Assembly (NCBI RefSeq): GCF_002994745.2
Contig: NC_037088.1
Location: 129,001 to 193,000 of the forward strand
Direction of reading: 5' to 3'
From: Rosa chinensis
Lineage: Eukaryota > Streptophyta > Magnoliopsida > Rosales > Rosaceae
DNA: 64,000 nt
The position numbers were made by a program, and so were the translations under genes. A model generated the notes under the pieces. That model did not search any database, had not been told where the DNA came from, and saw only the letters and a program-made list of their open reading frames with translations. Position 1 is the first letter of the stretch. The number at the start of each line of letters is the position of its first letter. This document shows, piece by piece, positions 44,571 through 56,346 of this stretch.

Positions 44571-45930
44571 ATGGATGATTTCGACTTAGAACTGGATGAG
44601 ATGGAATTAACTGCAGCAGCGGCTGGGTACCATTATTATAGCAGTATTACCAAGCAACCTTGTCATAGTTTGTCACCAAGTAAAGGATGTGGATTTATGA
44701 CAGAGGTGCTAAATGGTCATGATGTTGTGTTCCAGGAAATGTTTCGGATGGATAAAAATGTATTTCACAAATTGTGTGACATTCTTCGGCGCAGAGGCAT
44801 GTTGCGTGATACTGCTGGTGTTATGATAGAGGAGCAGCTTGGAATATTTTTGAATATTATTGGCCATAATGAGCGGAATAGAGTAATACAAGAGCGGTTT
44901 CATCACTCAGGTGAAACCATCAGCCGTCATTTCAACAATGTGTTGAAGGCTGTCAAGTCGCTTTCACGTGAATTTTTACAAACTCCAAGCCCCAGCACTC
45001 CTCCAGAAATCCTTGGAAATAACAGATTTTATCCTTATTTCCAGGTTTGTATTTTGTTGCGTAATTCTATCAATTCACTTGTCGCTTGGCTATTTTTTTT
45101 TTTCCATTCACTTTTACTTGCTACCTAATTAGGATTGTATCGGAGTCATTGGTGGAATGCACATTCCTGCCCAGGTGCCAGCCAAAGATCAATCCCGCTT
45201 TCGTAATAAGAAAGGTGTTCTTTCACAAAATGTGTTGGCAGCTTGCACGTTTGATCTTCAGTTTATATTCGTTTATCCTGGTTGGGAAGGCTCTGCTGCA
45301 GGTTCACGTGTATTGAGAGCAGTCCTTGACGATCCACATCAGAATTTCCCACATATTCCTGAAGGTTGGCTCAGATATGCTGTGTAGATAACTAGATATA
45401 TTATTTAATCATAAATGTCACTTGTGACAGAGGTAATGTCATGATTTTATGCTGCAGGGAAATATTTCCTTGTTGACACTGGATATGCAAATATGAAAGG
45501 ATTTATTGCGCCATTCCAAGGGGTCAGGTATCATGTCCATGAGTATAGAGGTGCTAATCAGTTACCTAGAAATGCAAGGGAGCTCTTTAACCACAGACAC
45601 TCGTCTCTTAGTAATGTCATCCAGAGGTCTTTCCATGTGTTGAAAACTAGGTTTCCTATTCTCAAACTTGCTCCTCAGTATGCTTTTCATACTCAAAGAG
45701 ATATAGTTATAGCTGCTTGCGTTCTACATAATTACATCCGACGTGAGTTGAAAAATGATTGGCTGTTTTCCAGCGTGGAAGGGTCAACAGTGGATGACCT
45801 ACCTGATGTTGATGAACATCCTGATATTGGGTTGGTTTCTTCGGTACAAGAGCAGGTTGCGTTTTCAATGAGAGAATCAATTTCAGCAGAAATGTGGGAT
45901 CACTTTATGAATGGATGGGATCAGTGGTGA
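44571..45930 (+). CDS. Harbinger transposase-derived protein (HARBI1/ALP1-like), catalytically altered
   Basis: Three exons (44571-45044, 45133-45364, 45458-45930) join in frame with GT-AG introns to give 392 residues. An N-terminal helical segment (MFRMDKNVFHKLCDILRRRG) and helix-turn-helix-like part (FHHSGETISRHFNNVLKAVK) precede the DDE_Tnp_4 nuclease fold: DCIGVIGGMHIPAQ, YFLVDTGYAN, LFNHRHSSLSNVIQRSFHVL. Active family members have D in the first motif (IDGTH) and E in the last (NVIERSFG). Here these are G165 and Q291; only D242 remains. The open frame and kept introns alongside lost catalytic acids suggest a domesticated gene like ALP1 or HDP1. A recent dead transposon is the alternative; I saw no Harbinger inverted ends. 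Confidence 0.85.
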
Positions 45931-46260
45931 CCACTTGTAAATACTTTTATTTTGTCGTATTATCATTATAAACTTTATATTTATCATTTTTATCGTCAAG
46001 TTATAATTGTTACTATCATAATTCTGATGATGATTGTGCAAGGAACGGTGGTTACTACTGTGAGCATTAGCATGACCAGTCAATAGGTGATTGCATTTAC
46101 TGTGAAGATCTTACATCTTGATGATAAATGTACTAAGGTTTTGGTTTTGAATCTTGATGATACCACATCTAAGCATGCTGCCAGATTCCGGTACATTGTC
46201 TTTTGCCTATCTTTATTTATATTTTCTTTGACCCGTCTTGTTTTGTATAAATGTATCGTC
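45931..46260 (+). other. Downstream flank of the Harbinger-derived gene
   Basis: AT-rich DNA that probably includes the 3' untranslated region. A 46087-46293 open frame (IAFTVKILHLDDKCTKVLVL) has no recognised family and no clear splice context. Confidence 0.35.
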
Positions 46261-46316
46261 ATATTATTAAGTATTTTTATTAAAGTCTCTTGACATGTTC
46301 CCCAAACAATTTTGTC
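46261..46316 (+). repeat. 56-bp direct repeat, left copy
   Basis: The segment from ATATTATTAAG to CAATTTTGTC recurs at 53627-53682 with one mismatch (GACATG against GAGATG). The right copy directly follows an A-run that ends the LINE. It therefore looks like an unusually long target duplication spanning 46317-53626. Confidence 0.85.
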
Positions 46317-46320
46317 CATT

Positions 46321-49300
46321 CATTGACTTGATGCACATTTACGCAAGCGTACTTATCATTGTCAACATAGGGAAATATTATGTCTAAAGTTTATCGTACC
46401 ACAGGGATTAGTGGCTAACCTACAATTCTTGGGTAATCGGAAATAAAGACACTTAGCAAACAAAGAAAAGCAAAAGAAAATAAATAAAAATGTTAATCTA
46501 AGGCACCAAGTCCTAGCAATGCTCGGCTTTGGTGAGAACCAAAGCCTAATCAAAACTGAGAGCCTAGTGGTGGATATGCACAAATGAGTGGAAGAGTTCA
46601 ATATTTTGAGAGAGGATTTTAGATTAACAAAACGTAATGAAATGTAAAGAAATAAAAATGAAAATGAAATGTAAACAATGGAAATGAGAATGTCGTGTGC
46701 TAGGGAGGTTCCTTCACCCAAATTCTATGTGTCGGAAGCTAATCTAATGTAGATGCAAATTCCTACTTTGGCGGTAGTCGTATCCAAGGCGGTTCAAGGC
46801 TCAAGGATTGAAATTCCCTTTCATGGTATTCCTACTCCGGTTCAAGGGCCGTAAGAACTCACTTGGCATGAATTAGAGCCGGTTCAAGGGTTACTAATTC
46901 ACATTAAGAGGCGTAGAGATCGAGGAATTAGACTACTAAGCGACCTGCCCGCGCAATCATGCAACGGGTGTAAATCACCATGCTTATAATCACTCGAATA
47001 CGAAATTGAAGGTTTCTAGCTTAGGAATTAGAGGGGGTCAAGCCTCTAACTTCGTCCTAGGCATGTTCAGAATACACACCCTAGAGTTGACTATGCTCCT
47101 AGACATGCATTTTAACCCAACAAAAATAGATATAAGCATCAATCATATGAAAATTGTATCATTACATTAAATTAAACATCTTTTACACAAAATTTGGGCT
47201 AGGGCACACAACCCTAACCCCCAACAAGGAAATTACTCACAACTCATAAGCATAGACATCAAGATTACAAAATTCAAATAGCAAAGAGTAGAGAAGTGTG
47301 GGAGAAAACAAGGATAATCACAAATAGCTAAAAAGCTAGCTTGACTAACCTTGAATTACAACTCCCACAAAATACCCAAATATTGAATCTTGTAAAGGTT
47401 GAGCCATTTGATAGATCCTTGAAGCTTTGTGTGAGTAGTCCTTCAAATCTCAAAATAAAATAGAAAGAAAAGAGGAAAAATGGAGGAGAAGGAGGAGAGA
47501 GAGCAGCCCAAAGGGGCTGCCTCTGTTTTGGTGGTTTCTGGTACGGCTACTGTTGCTGCTGGTTCTCTCCCTCTCGAATGGATGGAAAGGATTATATATG
47601 GTGCTGCGGTCAACTGAACCCGACTACCTCTAGAAGATATGAACAGAAGTGTCTTGAGATTGTGGGACGTCAAAAAGAAAACAAAAAAAATATAGAAATG
47701 AGGAAAAGAAATGTTTGCTTAGTTAATTAAGTTAATTAATCAAGTGATTAATTACTTAATTAATCAAGCTAACAATGCACTAGCCATGCACGTGCAGCAA
47801 TGCAGCAACTTAATTGTGGTTCAATCAATCAATGGATGTAGCCAGCCCATTATTGACACGTAGCAACCCTAGCTACTCTTTTTTTTGCATAGATGACTCT
47901 CACTGAACGAATTAATTATAATATAATTGACTTGAGGATTAGCTTATTTATAGCGTTTTAAATACAATTGCATGCATAGAAATACGTGTAATCACACCCT
48001 CACACTTGAATTTTGCTTGTCCTCAAACAAACTAAATGAAATCTAATCCGAAAATCTACTAACTCACAAACATAAGTAAAATGCGGTATTAGCCTTTACA
48101 ACCATAACCCTTGGAGAACTAATTATGTATATGACCGTGAGGTTGACAAAGCACAACATAAGATTTATGAATTTGTAAGGCAATTAAGATGCACATGTGA
48201 GAAATGCTCAAGTATATGCACGTGATATCCATTTGTCAAATCAATCCAGCATAATCAAATAGGCACATAGAAGATATGAACAGAAGTGTCTTGAGATTGT
48301 GGGACGTCAAAAAGAAAACAAAGAAAAAAAAAAAAAGAAAAAAAATGTTTGCTTAGTTAATTAAGCAAGTGATTAATTACTTAATTAATCAAGCTAACAA
48401 TGCACTAGCCATGCACGTGCAGCAATCCAGCAACTTAATTATGGTTCAATCAATCAATGGGTGTAACCACCCCATTATTGACACGTAGCAACCCTAGCTA
48501 CTCTTTTCTTTGCACAGATGACTCTCACCTCACATGCTTTCACGTGCCCATTCTTTAGCCTTCAGACCGCAGCACCATATATAATCATCCTTTCCATTCA
48601 TTCGAGAGGGAGAGAACCAGCAGCAACAGTAGCCGCACCAGAAACCACCAAAACAGAGGCAGCCCCTTTGGGCTACTCTCTCTCCTCCTTCTCCTCCATT
48701 TTTCCTCTTTTCTTTCTATTTTATTTTGAGATTTGAAGGACTATTCACACAAAGCTTCAAGGATCTATCAAATGGCTCAACCTCTACAAGATTCAATATT
48801 TGGGTATTTTGTGGGAGTTGTAATTCAAGGCTTAGTCATGCTAGTTTTTTAGCTATTTGTGATAATCCTTGTTTTCTCTCACACTTCTCTACTTTTTGCT
48901 ATTTGAATTTTGTAATCTTGATGTCTATACTTATGGGTTGTGAGTAATTTCCTTGTTGGAGGTTAGGGTTGTGTGCCCTAGCCCAAATTTTGTGTAAAAG
49001 ATGTTTAATTTAATGTAATGATGCAATTTTCATATGATGGATGCTTATATCTATTTTTGTTGGGTTAAAATGCATGTCTAGGAGCCTAGTCAACTCTAAG
49101 GTGTGTATTTTGAGCATGCCTAGGACGGAGTTAGAGGCTTGACCCCCTCTAATTCCTAAGCTAAAAACCTTCAATTTCATATTCGAGTGGTTATAAGCAT
49201 GGTGATTTACACCCGTTGCATGATTGCGCGGACGGGTCGCTTAGTAGTCTAATTCCTCAATCTCTACGCTTCTTGATGTGAATTAGTGACCCTTGAACCT

Positions 49301-49860
49301 GCTCTAATTCATGCCAAGTGAGTTCCTACGGCCCTTGAACCGGAGTAGGAATACCATGAAAGGGAATTTTGATCCTTGAGCCTTGAACCGCCTTGGAAAC
49401 GACTACCGCCAAAGTAGGAATTTGCATCTACATTAGATTAGCTTCCGACACATAGAATTTGGGTGAAGGAACCTCCCTAGCATCCGACATTCTCATTTCC
49501 ATTGTTTAGATTTCATTTTTATTTTTATTTTTTTACATGTCATTACGTTTTGTTAATCTAAAATCCTCTCTCAAAATATTGAACTCTTCCACTCATTTGT
49601 GCATATCCACCACTAAGCTCTCAGTTTTGATTAGGCTTTGGTGAGAACCAAAGCCGAGCATTGCTAGGGCTTGGTGCCTTAGATTAACATTTTTATTTAT
49701 TTTCGTTTTCTTTTCTTTGTTTGCTAAGTGTCTTTATTTCCGATTACCCAAGGATTGTGGGTTAGCTACTAATCCCCGTGGTACGATAAACTTTAGGCAT
49801 AATATTTTCCTATCTTGACAATGATATGTACGCTTGCGTAAATGTGTATCAAGTCAATGA
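46321..49860. repeat. Large inverted repeat, arms 46321-47611 and 48565-49860
   Basis: The two arms, about 1.3 kb each, are inverted copies. The outer ends match as CATTGACTTGATGCACATTT and the complement of the right end; the inner ends are GTGCTGCGGTC and GACCGCAGCAC. Blocks such as ACGCAAGCGTAC, GTTTATCGTACCAC and GGTGAGAACCAAAGC are nearly identical. The central 950 bp contains a direct repeat pair. I find no transposase. The arms resemble LTR or leader sequence of plant gypsy elements, which is inference only. Confidence 0.88.
47631..48528 (+). repeat. Direct repeat pair in the spacer of the inverted repeat
   Basis: 47631-47903 and 48268-48528 are direct copies, starting TAGAAGATATGAACAGAAGT and ending AGATGACTCTCAC, with small indels in an A-run and in the TTAATTAA-rich part. 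The 365 bp between them is non-coding. The order is arm, direct copy, spacer, direct copy, inverted arm. Confidence 0.85.
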
Positions 49861-49863
49861 GAG

Positions 49864-52800
49864 GTAGAGGCCTTTGTTGAATCCTTAAAGCTTTTAGTGA
49901 GTAATTCTTCAAATCTCAAAATTGTTAAGCATTATAGGTTTGGGGGGATGCAAGATTGGGTTTGCAGGAATGGCCTTATAGACATGGGTTACCGAGGTGC
50001 TGATTTCACATGGACAAATAATACAGTAAAAGAAAGGTTAGACAGATGCTTTAGCAATAGTGATTGGAGGATTTTATTTCCTGATGCTTGTGTCATCCAC
50101 CTAGCTAGGATGAAGTCTGATCATTGCCCCATTCTAGTTAAGCTGTGTCCTGATACTAGACATTCGAGGAAAAACCCTCTTTTTAGATTTCAGGGTATGT
50201 GGATGCAACATGAAAGCTATACAGAGATGATCAATGAAACCTGGAATAAGTGCTCTGGGGATCTCATGCACAAGACCACAGCTTTGGCTACTTCTCTTAA
50301 TAACTGGAATAAGGAGGTGTTTGGAAATATTTTCAGATAAAAGAGGGCTCTCCTTGCTAGAATTTGTGGTATCCAAAAGAGTTTGGGAAGGAATGAGAAT
50401 CCTTTTCTGCAGGATTTGGAGAAGGAACTGATTGCTAAATACGAAAAGATTAGAGATGCTGAGGCTCTTTTTTGGAAGCAAAAGTCAAGAGATAAATGGT
50501 TAAGTGAGGGTGACAGAAACACCAAATTTTTCCACTTAACTACTGTAATTAGAAGAAGAAGAAATAAGATTGATCGTCTTTTTGATTCTAATGGTATTTG
50601 GACTGATGACCCTACTGCCATGCAACAAATTGCTGTGAGATTTTTTAGTAATCTCTTATCTGCTGAGATTAGTCCGGATCTCATATTTCACATTCCGATA
50701 CTTTTTCCAGATGTTAATGTCACTGATCTCAATTTGATGGGCAGGCCTGTCTCGGATACTGAGATTCACAATGCTCTTTTTAGAATTGGAAGACTTAAAG
50801 CCCCTGGTGTTGATGGATTTCCTGCCTTTTTCTATCAACAACATTGGCCCCTTTGCTCCTCTGAGATTATCAAGGTTGCTAATTCTGCGTTTCAGACTAG
50901 TACAATCCCTCCTGGCCTTAATCACACTCTTATTACTTTAGTCCCAAAAGTTACTGCTCCACAACATATGCACCTTTTTAGACCTATTAGCCTGTGCTGT
51001 ACTGTCTACAAAATAATTTCTAAGATTGTTGTTGATAGAATTAGACCTATGCTTGGGAAATGGATTAGTCCAAATCAAGTAAGCTTTGTCCCTGGAAGGC
51101 ATATTTCTGACAATATCATGATTGCTCAAGAAATATTGCATAAGTGCAAAAGTTCTAAGGGTGCCAAAGGATTTATGGCCTGGAAAGTGGATTTATCTAA
51201 GGCCTATGATAAACTCAGTTGGAACTTTATTGAGCAAGTCTTGTATGAAGTTAGAATCCCTGATAATCTTGTCAAGCTTATTATGAGCTGTGTTAAGACT
51301 GCGAGCTACCAGATCATTGTCAATGGTGAACTTTCTGAGTCCTTTAATGGTGGTAGAGGTATTAGACAAGGTGACCCTCTCTCTCCTTACTTGTTTGTGC
51401 TCTGCATGGAGAAACTTTCCCATCTCATTAGATCTTCTATCGAAGTCAACTTGTGGAAACCGATCCAATCTTCTCAATCTAGACCCTTTGTGTCCCATCT
51501 TTTCTTTGCTGATGACTTAATTCTATTCTCTGAAGCCAGTACTAGCCAGGTTAAAGTGTTAAAGCAATGCATGGATCTTTTCTGTGGCCTCTCTGGTCAA
51601 ACAGTCAACTTTGAGAAGTCTATGGTCTACTGCTCTCCTAACATTAATAAGGCAACTGCTACTGCCATTAGTAGAATATGTGGCTCTCCCCTTACCAATG
51701 ATATTGGCATGTACTTGGGTATGTCTATGCTTCATACTAGGGTCACAAGAAACACTTATGCAGGTATTGTTGACAAAGTTCAGTCTAGATTGGCTACTTG
51801 GAAGAGCAAGACTTTGAATATGGTTGGGCGCTTAACTCTTATTCAATCAGTTAATTCTTCAATTCATGTCTATGCAATGCAGACTACAAATCTTCCGACC
51901 CAAATTTGTGATAAATTGGATAAGCTCAATAGGGATTTTCTGTGGGGAGACACTGAGTAGAAGAGGAAAGTTCACCTCACTAATTGGGATATGGTGTGCA
52001 GGCCTAAGTGTTTTGGTGGTTTAGGAATCAAAAAGATAGCTGATATGAATAAGGCCATGCTGGCTAAGGCTAGTTGGAGATTAGTGCAAAAAGACCAAGG
52101 CTTATGGAGCAAAATTTATATGAAAAAGTATCTTCATTCTAGTTCACTGTTGCAGAATAATTATAAAAAGCCCTTGAACTGCTCTAGTACGTGGTCTAGT
52201 ATTGTCTATGGAGCTGATCTCTTGAGGAAAGGTTTAAGCTGGAGAATTGGAAATGGTGTTAAGTCCAAGTTTTGGACTGATAAGTGGTCTCCTTGTGGTA
52301 TTCTTAAGAATTATGCTCTTAATCATGATACCATTGACTTAAATTCCTCTGTTCAAAACTTCTGGATTGAGAGGAGATGGAACCTGCCTATGTTAATGGA
52401 CAATCTTCCTATTGGGATTGTGGACAAAATCATTTCTATCCCTATTGCTGACTGTGATCTTCCTGATCAAGTTATATGGGGAAATACTTCCTCTGGGTTG
52501 TTTTCTGTCAAATCTGCCTACCGAATTCTCTATGATGAGCAGGGATTTCATGATTATTGTTGGTTGAAAAATTGGTCTCTCCCTATCCCTCCCAAGCTCA
52601 AGATCTTTCTATAGTCCTTTGTTTCAGGTAAGCTTTTAACTAATGAACAGCGGTTTAAACGACGGCTCACCCCTAATCCTTCTTGCCAGGTCTGCACAAG
52701 TGCTCAGGAAACTATGTTACATCTTTTTTGTGATTGCCCCATGGCTAAACAGGTTTGGCAATCCTTTGATATCCCTGCTAACATGCTAGTGACTTTCAAT

Positions 52801-53626
52801 TTAAATTGGGAGGATTGGATATTTGCCAACTTATTACAAAAAGGGTACCATATGAACAACCTGAGCTGGAATATCTTTTTCATTTTCTGTTGCTAGTTCA
52901 TCTGGAAATGGAGATGCAAGAATCTGTTTGATGTTGGTTTTCATTATCCTTATAACCCCCCTGATGTTATATATAGCTATGCCACTGAATGGTCTAAAGC
53001 TACTGCCAAGGCTAATGTTAGTTTGGCTAGAAATGTTGAAATGCTCTCTTGGCTTAAACCTGCTGCTGGTAATCATAAGCTCAATGTTGATGGCTCAAGA
53101 GTCAGCACGGGTGCTATTGGTGTAGGTGGTGTTATAAGGGATGACTCGAGGTCCTGGTGTGGTGGATTTATGGTCAATGTTGGTGCTGGGGAGGTTTTAC
53201 AAGCTGAATCTTGGGGTCTTTTTCATGGCCTGCAGCTGGCCTTGAGTTTAAGGATCACTAAATTGGAAGTTAAGTCTGATTCCTCTGTGCTTATCAATCT
53301 TATCCACAGTGACAATATTGATCTTCACCCCTTGGGGACCTTGATCATGAAGTACAGAAGTCTGATGCAAGAGTTTGAGTTCATCCAGCTTAAGCACATT
53401 CATCGTGAGCGTAATCTGGATGCAGACATTCTGGCTAAGAACAGTGTCCTTCATGCTAAAGGAATCTGCATTTTGCATGACCCTCCTGCCTTGATTACTG
53501 AATATTTGTTGGACAATATTGTTGGGGCTCCTAGAGCTAGAGGTTTTATGGCCAGCTATGCTGGCTAGTTGTTTCTCTTTTGTTTTCTTTCTGGGCTGAT
53601 GGCCCCATATGTACCCAAAAAAAATA
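49864..53626 (+). mobile_element. L1-type LINE, 5' truncated, fused to a repeat fragment
   Basis: The LINE part begins near 49923 in the C-terminal half of the endonuclease and runs through RT, zinc-binding region and RNase H to an A-run at 53617-53624. A 56-bp duplication lies directly after it (53627-53682). The first 60 bases (49864-49922) are not LINE: they match part of the inverted repeat (around 47400-47460), in that arm's orientation. This junction suggests template switching during insertion, or later rearrangement. Confidence 0.88.
49923..53568 (+). pseudogene. LINE ORF2: partial endonuclease, reverse transcriptase, RNase H
   Basis: 49923-50340 gives the end of the endonuclease (GADFTWTNN, MKSDHCPIL). 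A stop precedes 50383-51960, a 525-residue frame with a nearly intact [47 protein letters not shown] and FADDLILFSE. A stop at 51958 interrupts it before 51991-52614. The zinc-binding region (HLFCDCPMAKQVW) is at about 52720. The RNase H domain, 53023-53568, starts HKLNVDGSR. Fewer breaks than in the 12718 copy suggest a younger insertion, but at least three stops remain. Confidence 0.9.
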
Positions 53627-53682
53627 ATATTATTAAGTATTTTTATTAAAGTCTCTTGAGATGTTCCCCAAACAATTTTGTC
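53627..53682 (+). repeat. 56-bp direct repeat, right copy
   Basis: It matches 46261-46316 at 55 of 56 positions and starts right after the LINE A-run, as a target-site duplication should. Confidence 0.85.
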
Positions 53683-53987
53683 AATTTACCCCATTTTTAG
53701 AGATTTTTTTCCCACTTACCCCATTAAGTTTTTTTAATTTTCTCTTACTCAAAACACTCTAAGGAGATCTTCCCTAATACCCCATTAAGATTTTCTTTTT
53801 GTTTTTTAATTTTTTTTAATACCATTTTACCCTCACCCCTTTGTTACTTAGAGAGAGAGAGAGAAAAAAAAAATGGAAGAGAGAGAAACCATGGGAGACT
53901 TTACCGGAGCCCGATCACTGGCCGCTGGATTTCGGTCACCGGCTGCCGCCGTCGGAATTTGTTGAAATCTCACCGGAAAGTTTTTTT

Positions 53988-54480
53988 GCCCCCAATAGAC
54001 ATCTATTGCCCCCTAATAGAGGGGCAATGGAGGTCTATTGTCCCTCTATAAACGTCAATCAACCATGTATTGCCCCCCAATAGATGTCTATTGCCCCCCA
54101 ATGGACTGAAACCCCTATAGACGTCTATCAACTATATATTGCCTCCTAATAGACGTCTATTGCCCCCCAATGAACCTTTCGGTCGCCAGAATGGGAACTA
54201 ATCTTCCTTGAATTAAGCAAATAAAACTTTGATTACAAAAATAAACGAGGAGATTACATAAATTCAAAACATCTATTACCCCCTAATAGACGTCTATTGC
54301 CCCCAATAGAGGGCTAATAAATGTCTATTGCCCCTCAATAGAATTTTCGGTCGCCGAAATGGGAACTAATTTTCCTAAAATTAGACAAATAAAACTCTGA
54401 TTAAAGAAAAAAATAGAGATTATATCAATTCAAAACGTCTATTGCCTTTCAATAGATATATATTGGCCCCCAATAGATAT
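53988..54480 (+). repeat. Array of AATAGACGTCTATTGCCCCC-type motifs
   Basis: More than ten spaced copies of CTATTGCCCCCNAATAGA and its variants occur, many centred on the palindrome ATAGACGTCTAT. Two longer blocks, around 54165-54290 and 54340-54450, repeat a larger unit containing TTTCGGTCGCC and TGGGAACTAAT. Copies are irregularly spaced and decayed. Confidence 0.8.
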
Positions 54481-54831
54481 TCAAAACTTTCTTTTTCCTT
54501 TCCTTCTGTCCCATTACTTAAAAAAAAAAAAAAAAACTGATTTCGGCACCCAGAATGCTCTGGGCACCCATGTCTTCACCGGTACCACAATGCAACGATG
54601 AGGGACTGAGAAGAACGAAGACGAGGGTGGTGGTTGCCATCGACGAAGCGACCCGAGCTTCTACGCTCTCAGCTGGAGCTTGACCACCTCTTTATCAACG
54701 TGTTGAGTAATGTGGAAGACGGTGACGGTGGTCCACGTCACACAGCAACTGAAGCGAGCCATGGATTTTCCGACTTCGTCCTCCGTCGACGGCGTGACTG
54801 AAGAATATCCAGAATTGGCTTAAGGTGATAT

Positions 54832-54836
<5 letters not shown>

Positions 54837-54922
<86 letters not shown>
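54837..54922. repeat. (GA)n microsatellite
   Basis: About 86 bases of uninterrupted GA. Confidence 0.97.
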
Positions 54923-54930
<8 letters not shown>

Positions 54931-55339
54931 TGTAGTTTCTTAATTAGATTATGGGCAAAATTGTCATTTCATTTCAAATTGGGTTAGTGGGAATAAAAAT
55001 CTGTTGTTGGTGTAAGTGGGAGAGTTTTGACTAATTTTGGTGCTTTGGGTCAAAGACCCGTATAAGAATTCACAAAATTGGTAGGAAAAAGAAATATCCA
55101 CAGAAATCGAGAAGGAAACGGTGCGCCGCACACGGGTGCCTCAGTGCAGCCTCTTGTCCACTGCAATGATTTTGTTTTTCTTTTTTGTTTTGTTTTTTAT
55201 GATAGTAACATTAGAAGAGAAACATAAACAAAGAAAAAAGGAAACAAAACCAAGAAGGAAGAACCTTTCTTTCATCACCCACATAATCTTCACCATGTGA
55301 ACCTTAGTATAGTTTTGACTCTACCCATGTCCTTAGGGC

Positions 55340-56346
55340 CTAGTAGAGCTTAATTTTGTGATGTATTATGTGAAGGGATGATGAGAAATAAGTGTGGGGG
55401 TGGATTTGTCCAAAAAAAGAAAAAAAAAAGTGTTGGACGTGATCATTTGTTTGTGAATTAGGAGTTTGTGTATGTTGAAGGCCCAAAATCATAACATGAG
55501 GCCTTTGTTCTTTTTCACAATGATGCAAGCAGTTGAAAATGATGGTTGGGCCTAACAAAATGACATCTGGCCCTTAAAATAGAGACATAAGGTGAATTGT
55601 AAATGCTCTGCTAGGTTTTTAGGACACTTTGTGAAAATCCTTATCCCTTTGTTTCTTAAAACCTTGAACCTTGGCCCCATCACAATCCTTTATAAGGCCT
55701 TTTTGATCCTTAAGATGGGACAGCCTTTGATCTGTGGAGATGAGTTATAAGAATTTAACATATGGCTTGGGTCCATTCGTGCAAGTAGTTGATATCTTTC
55801 ATGAGATCTTTTGAAAAAAAATTATATTCACAAAGAGCCTTTCGTTTCTAATATATGTGAGCTATTTGATTGCCTTAAAATATTTTCTCTCACATATAAT
55901 TGAGTGATTATAAGCTTTTAAGCATTGCCTTGATCTGAGAGAAGAGAGAGTGGATATACCTTGTGAAAATATGAATCATACTTGTCTAAAACATGCTGAG
56001 CTCCATCCCTTCACCATTGTTACAACCAAGTCCTACTAATGTTTATGTGGATTATATGTTTGAATTAGCTCTTGAATATTTTGATTCTTGGTTGAGTGCT
56101 AATCTTTGTGCCTTGAAAGTATGAGATTTTTGAGAAAATATACTAAAAGGTGTAGTAGTCTTTTTGTGAGTCGACATTTTTAAGTCTTGCTGTCTTCAAC
56201 TTTTGCGTGTTCTCTTTAGTCTTCTTTGTGTTTTACGATTTGCTTTTGTGTTTTGTATTTTCTATACTTAGTTTTCTGTGGTTTTAGTTTTGTTTTGTTA
56301 TGTTGATTTTGCTAAGGGACTAGCAAAAGCAAAGTGTGGGGGAATT
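55340..56346 (+). mobile_element. 3' internal region of a gypsy-like retroelement
   Basis: Non-coding AT-rich DNA that ends in a polypurine-like AAAGTGTGGGGGAATT directly before the LTR-like TGATAGGAGCATAAAATGCG. The purine tract and TGATAG start are typical of plant gypsy 3' ends. No pol remnant is visible to the left, and the 5' boundary given is approximate. Confidence 0.45.

Larger units (their letters stand above)
53683..55070. other. Degenerate repeat-rich region
   Basis: No gene is supported. The two ends have weak inverted similarity (a CCCACTTACCCCATT block near 53715 and the complement near 54965-55040), which might mark an old Mutator-type element around a captured leader with GA runs. 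The interior contains the AATAGACGTCTATTGCCCCC repeat array and a GA microsatellite. Confidence 0.35.

Noticed and set aside
42300..46320. Harbinger inverted ends around the transposase-derived pair
   Set aside because: I looked for matching inverted termini and a 3-bp TA-rich duplication on both sides and found none, so no mobile element boundary is claimed.
54695..54928. Frame encoding a Ser-Leu repeat
   Set aside because: It is the translation of the GA microsatellite.
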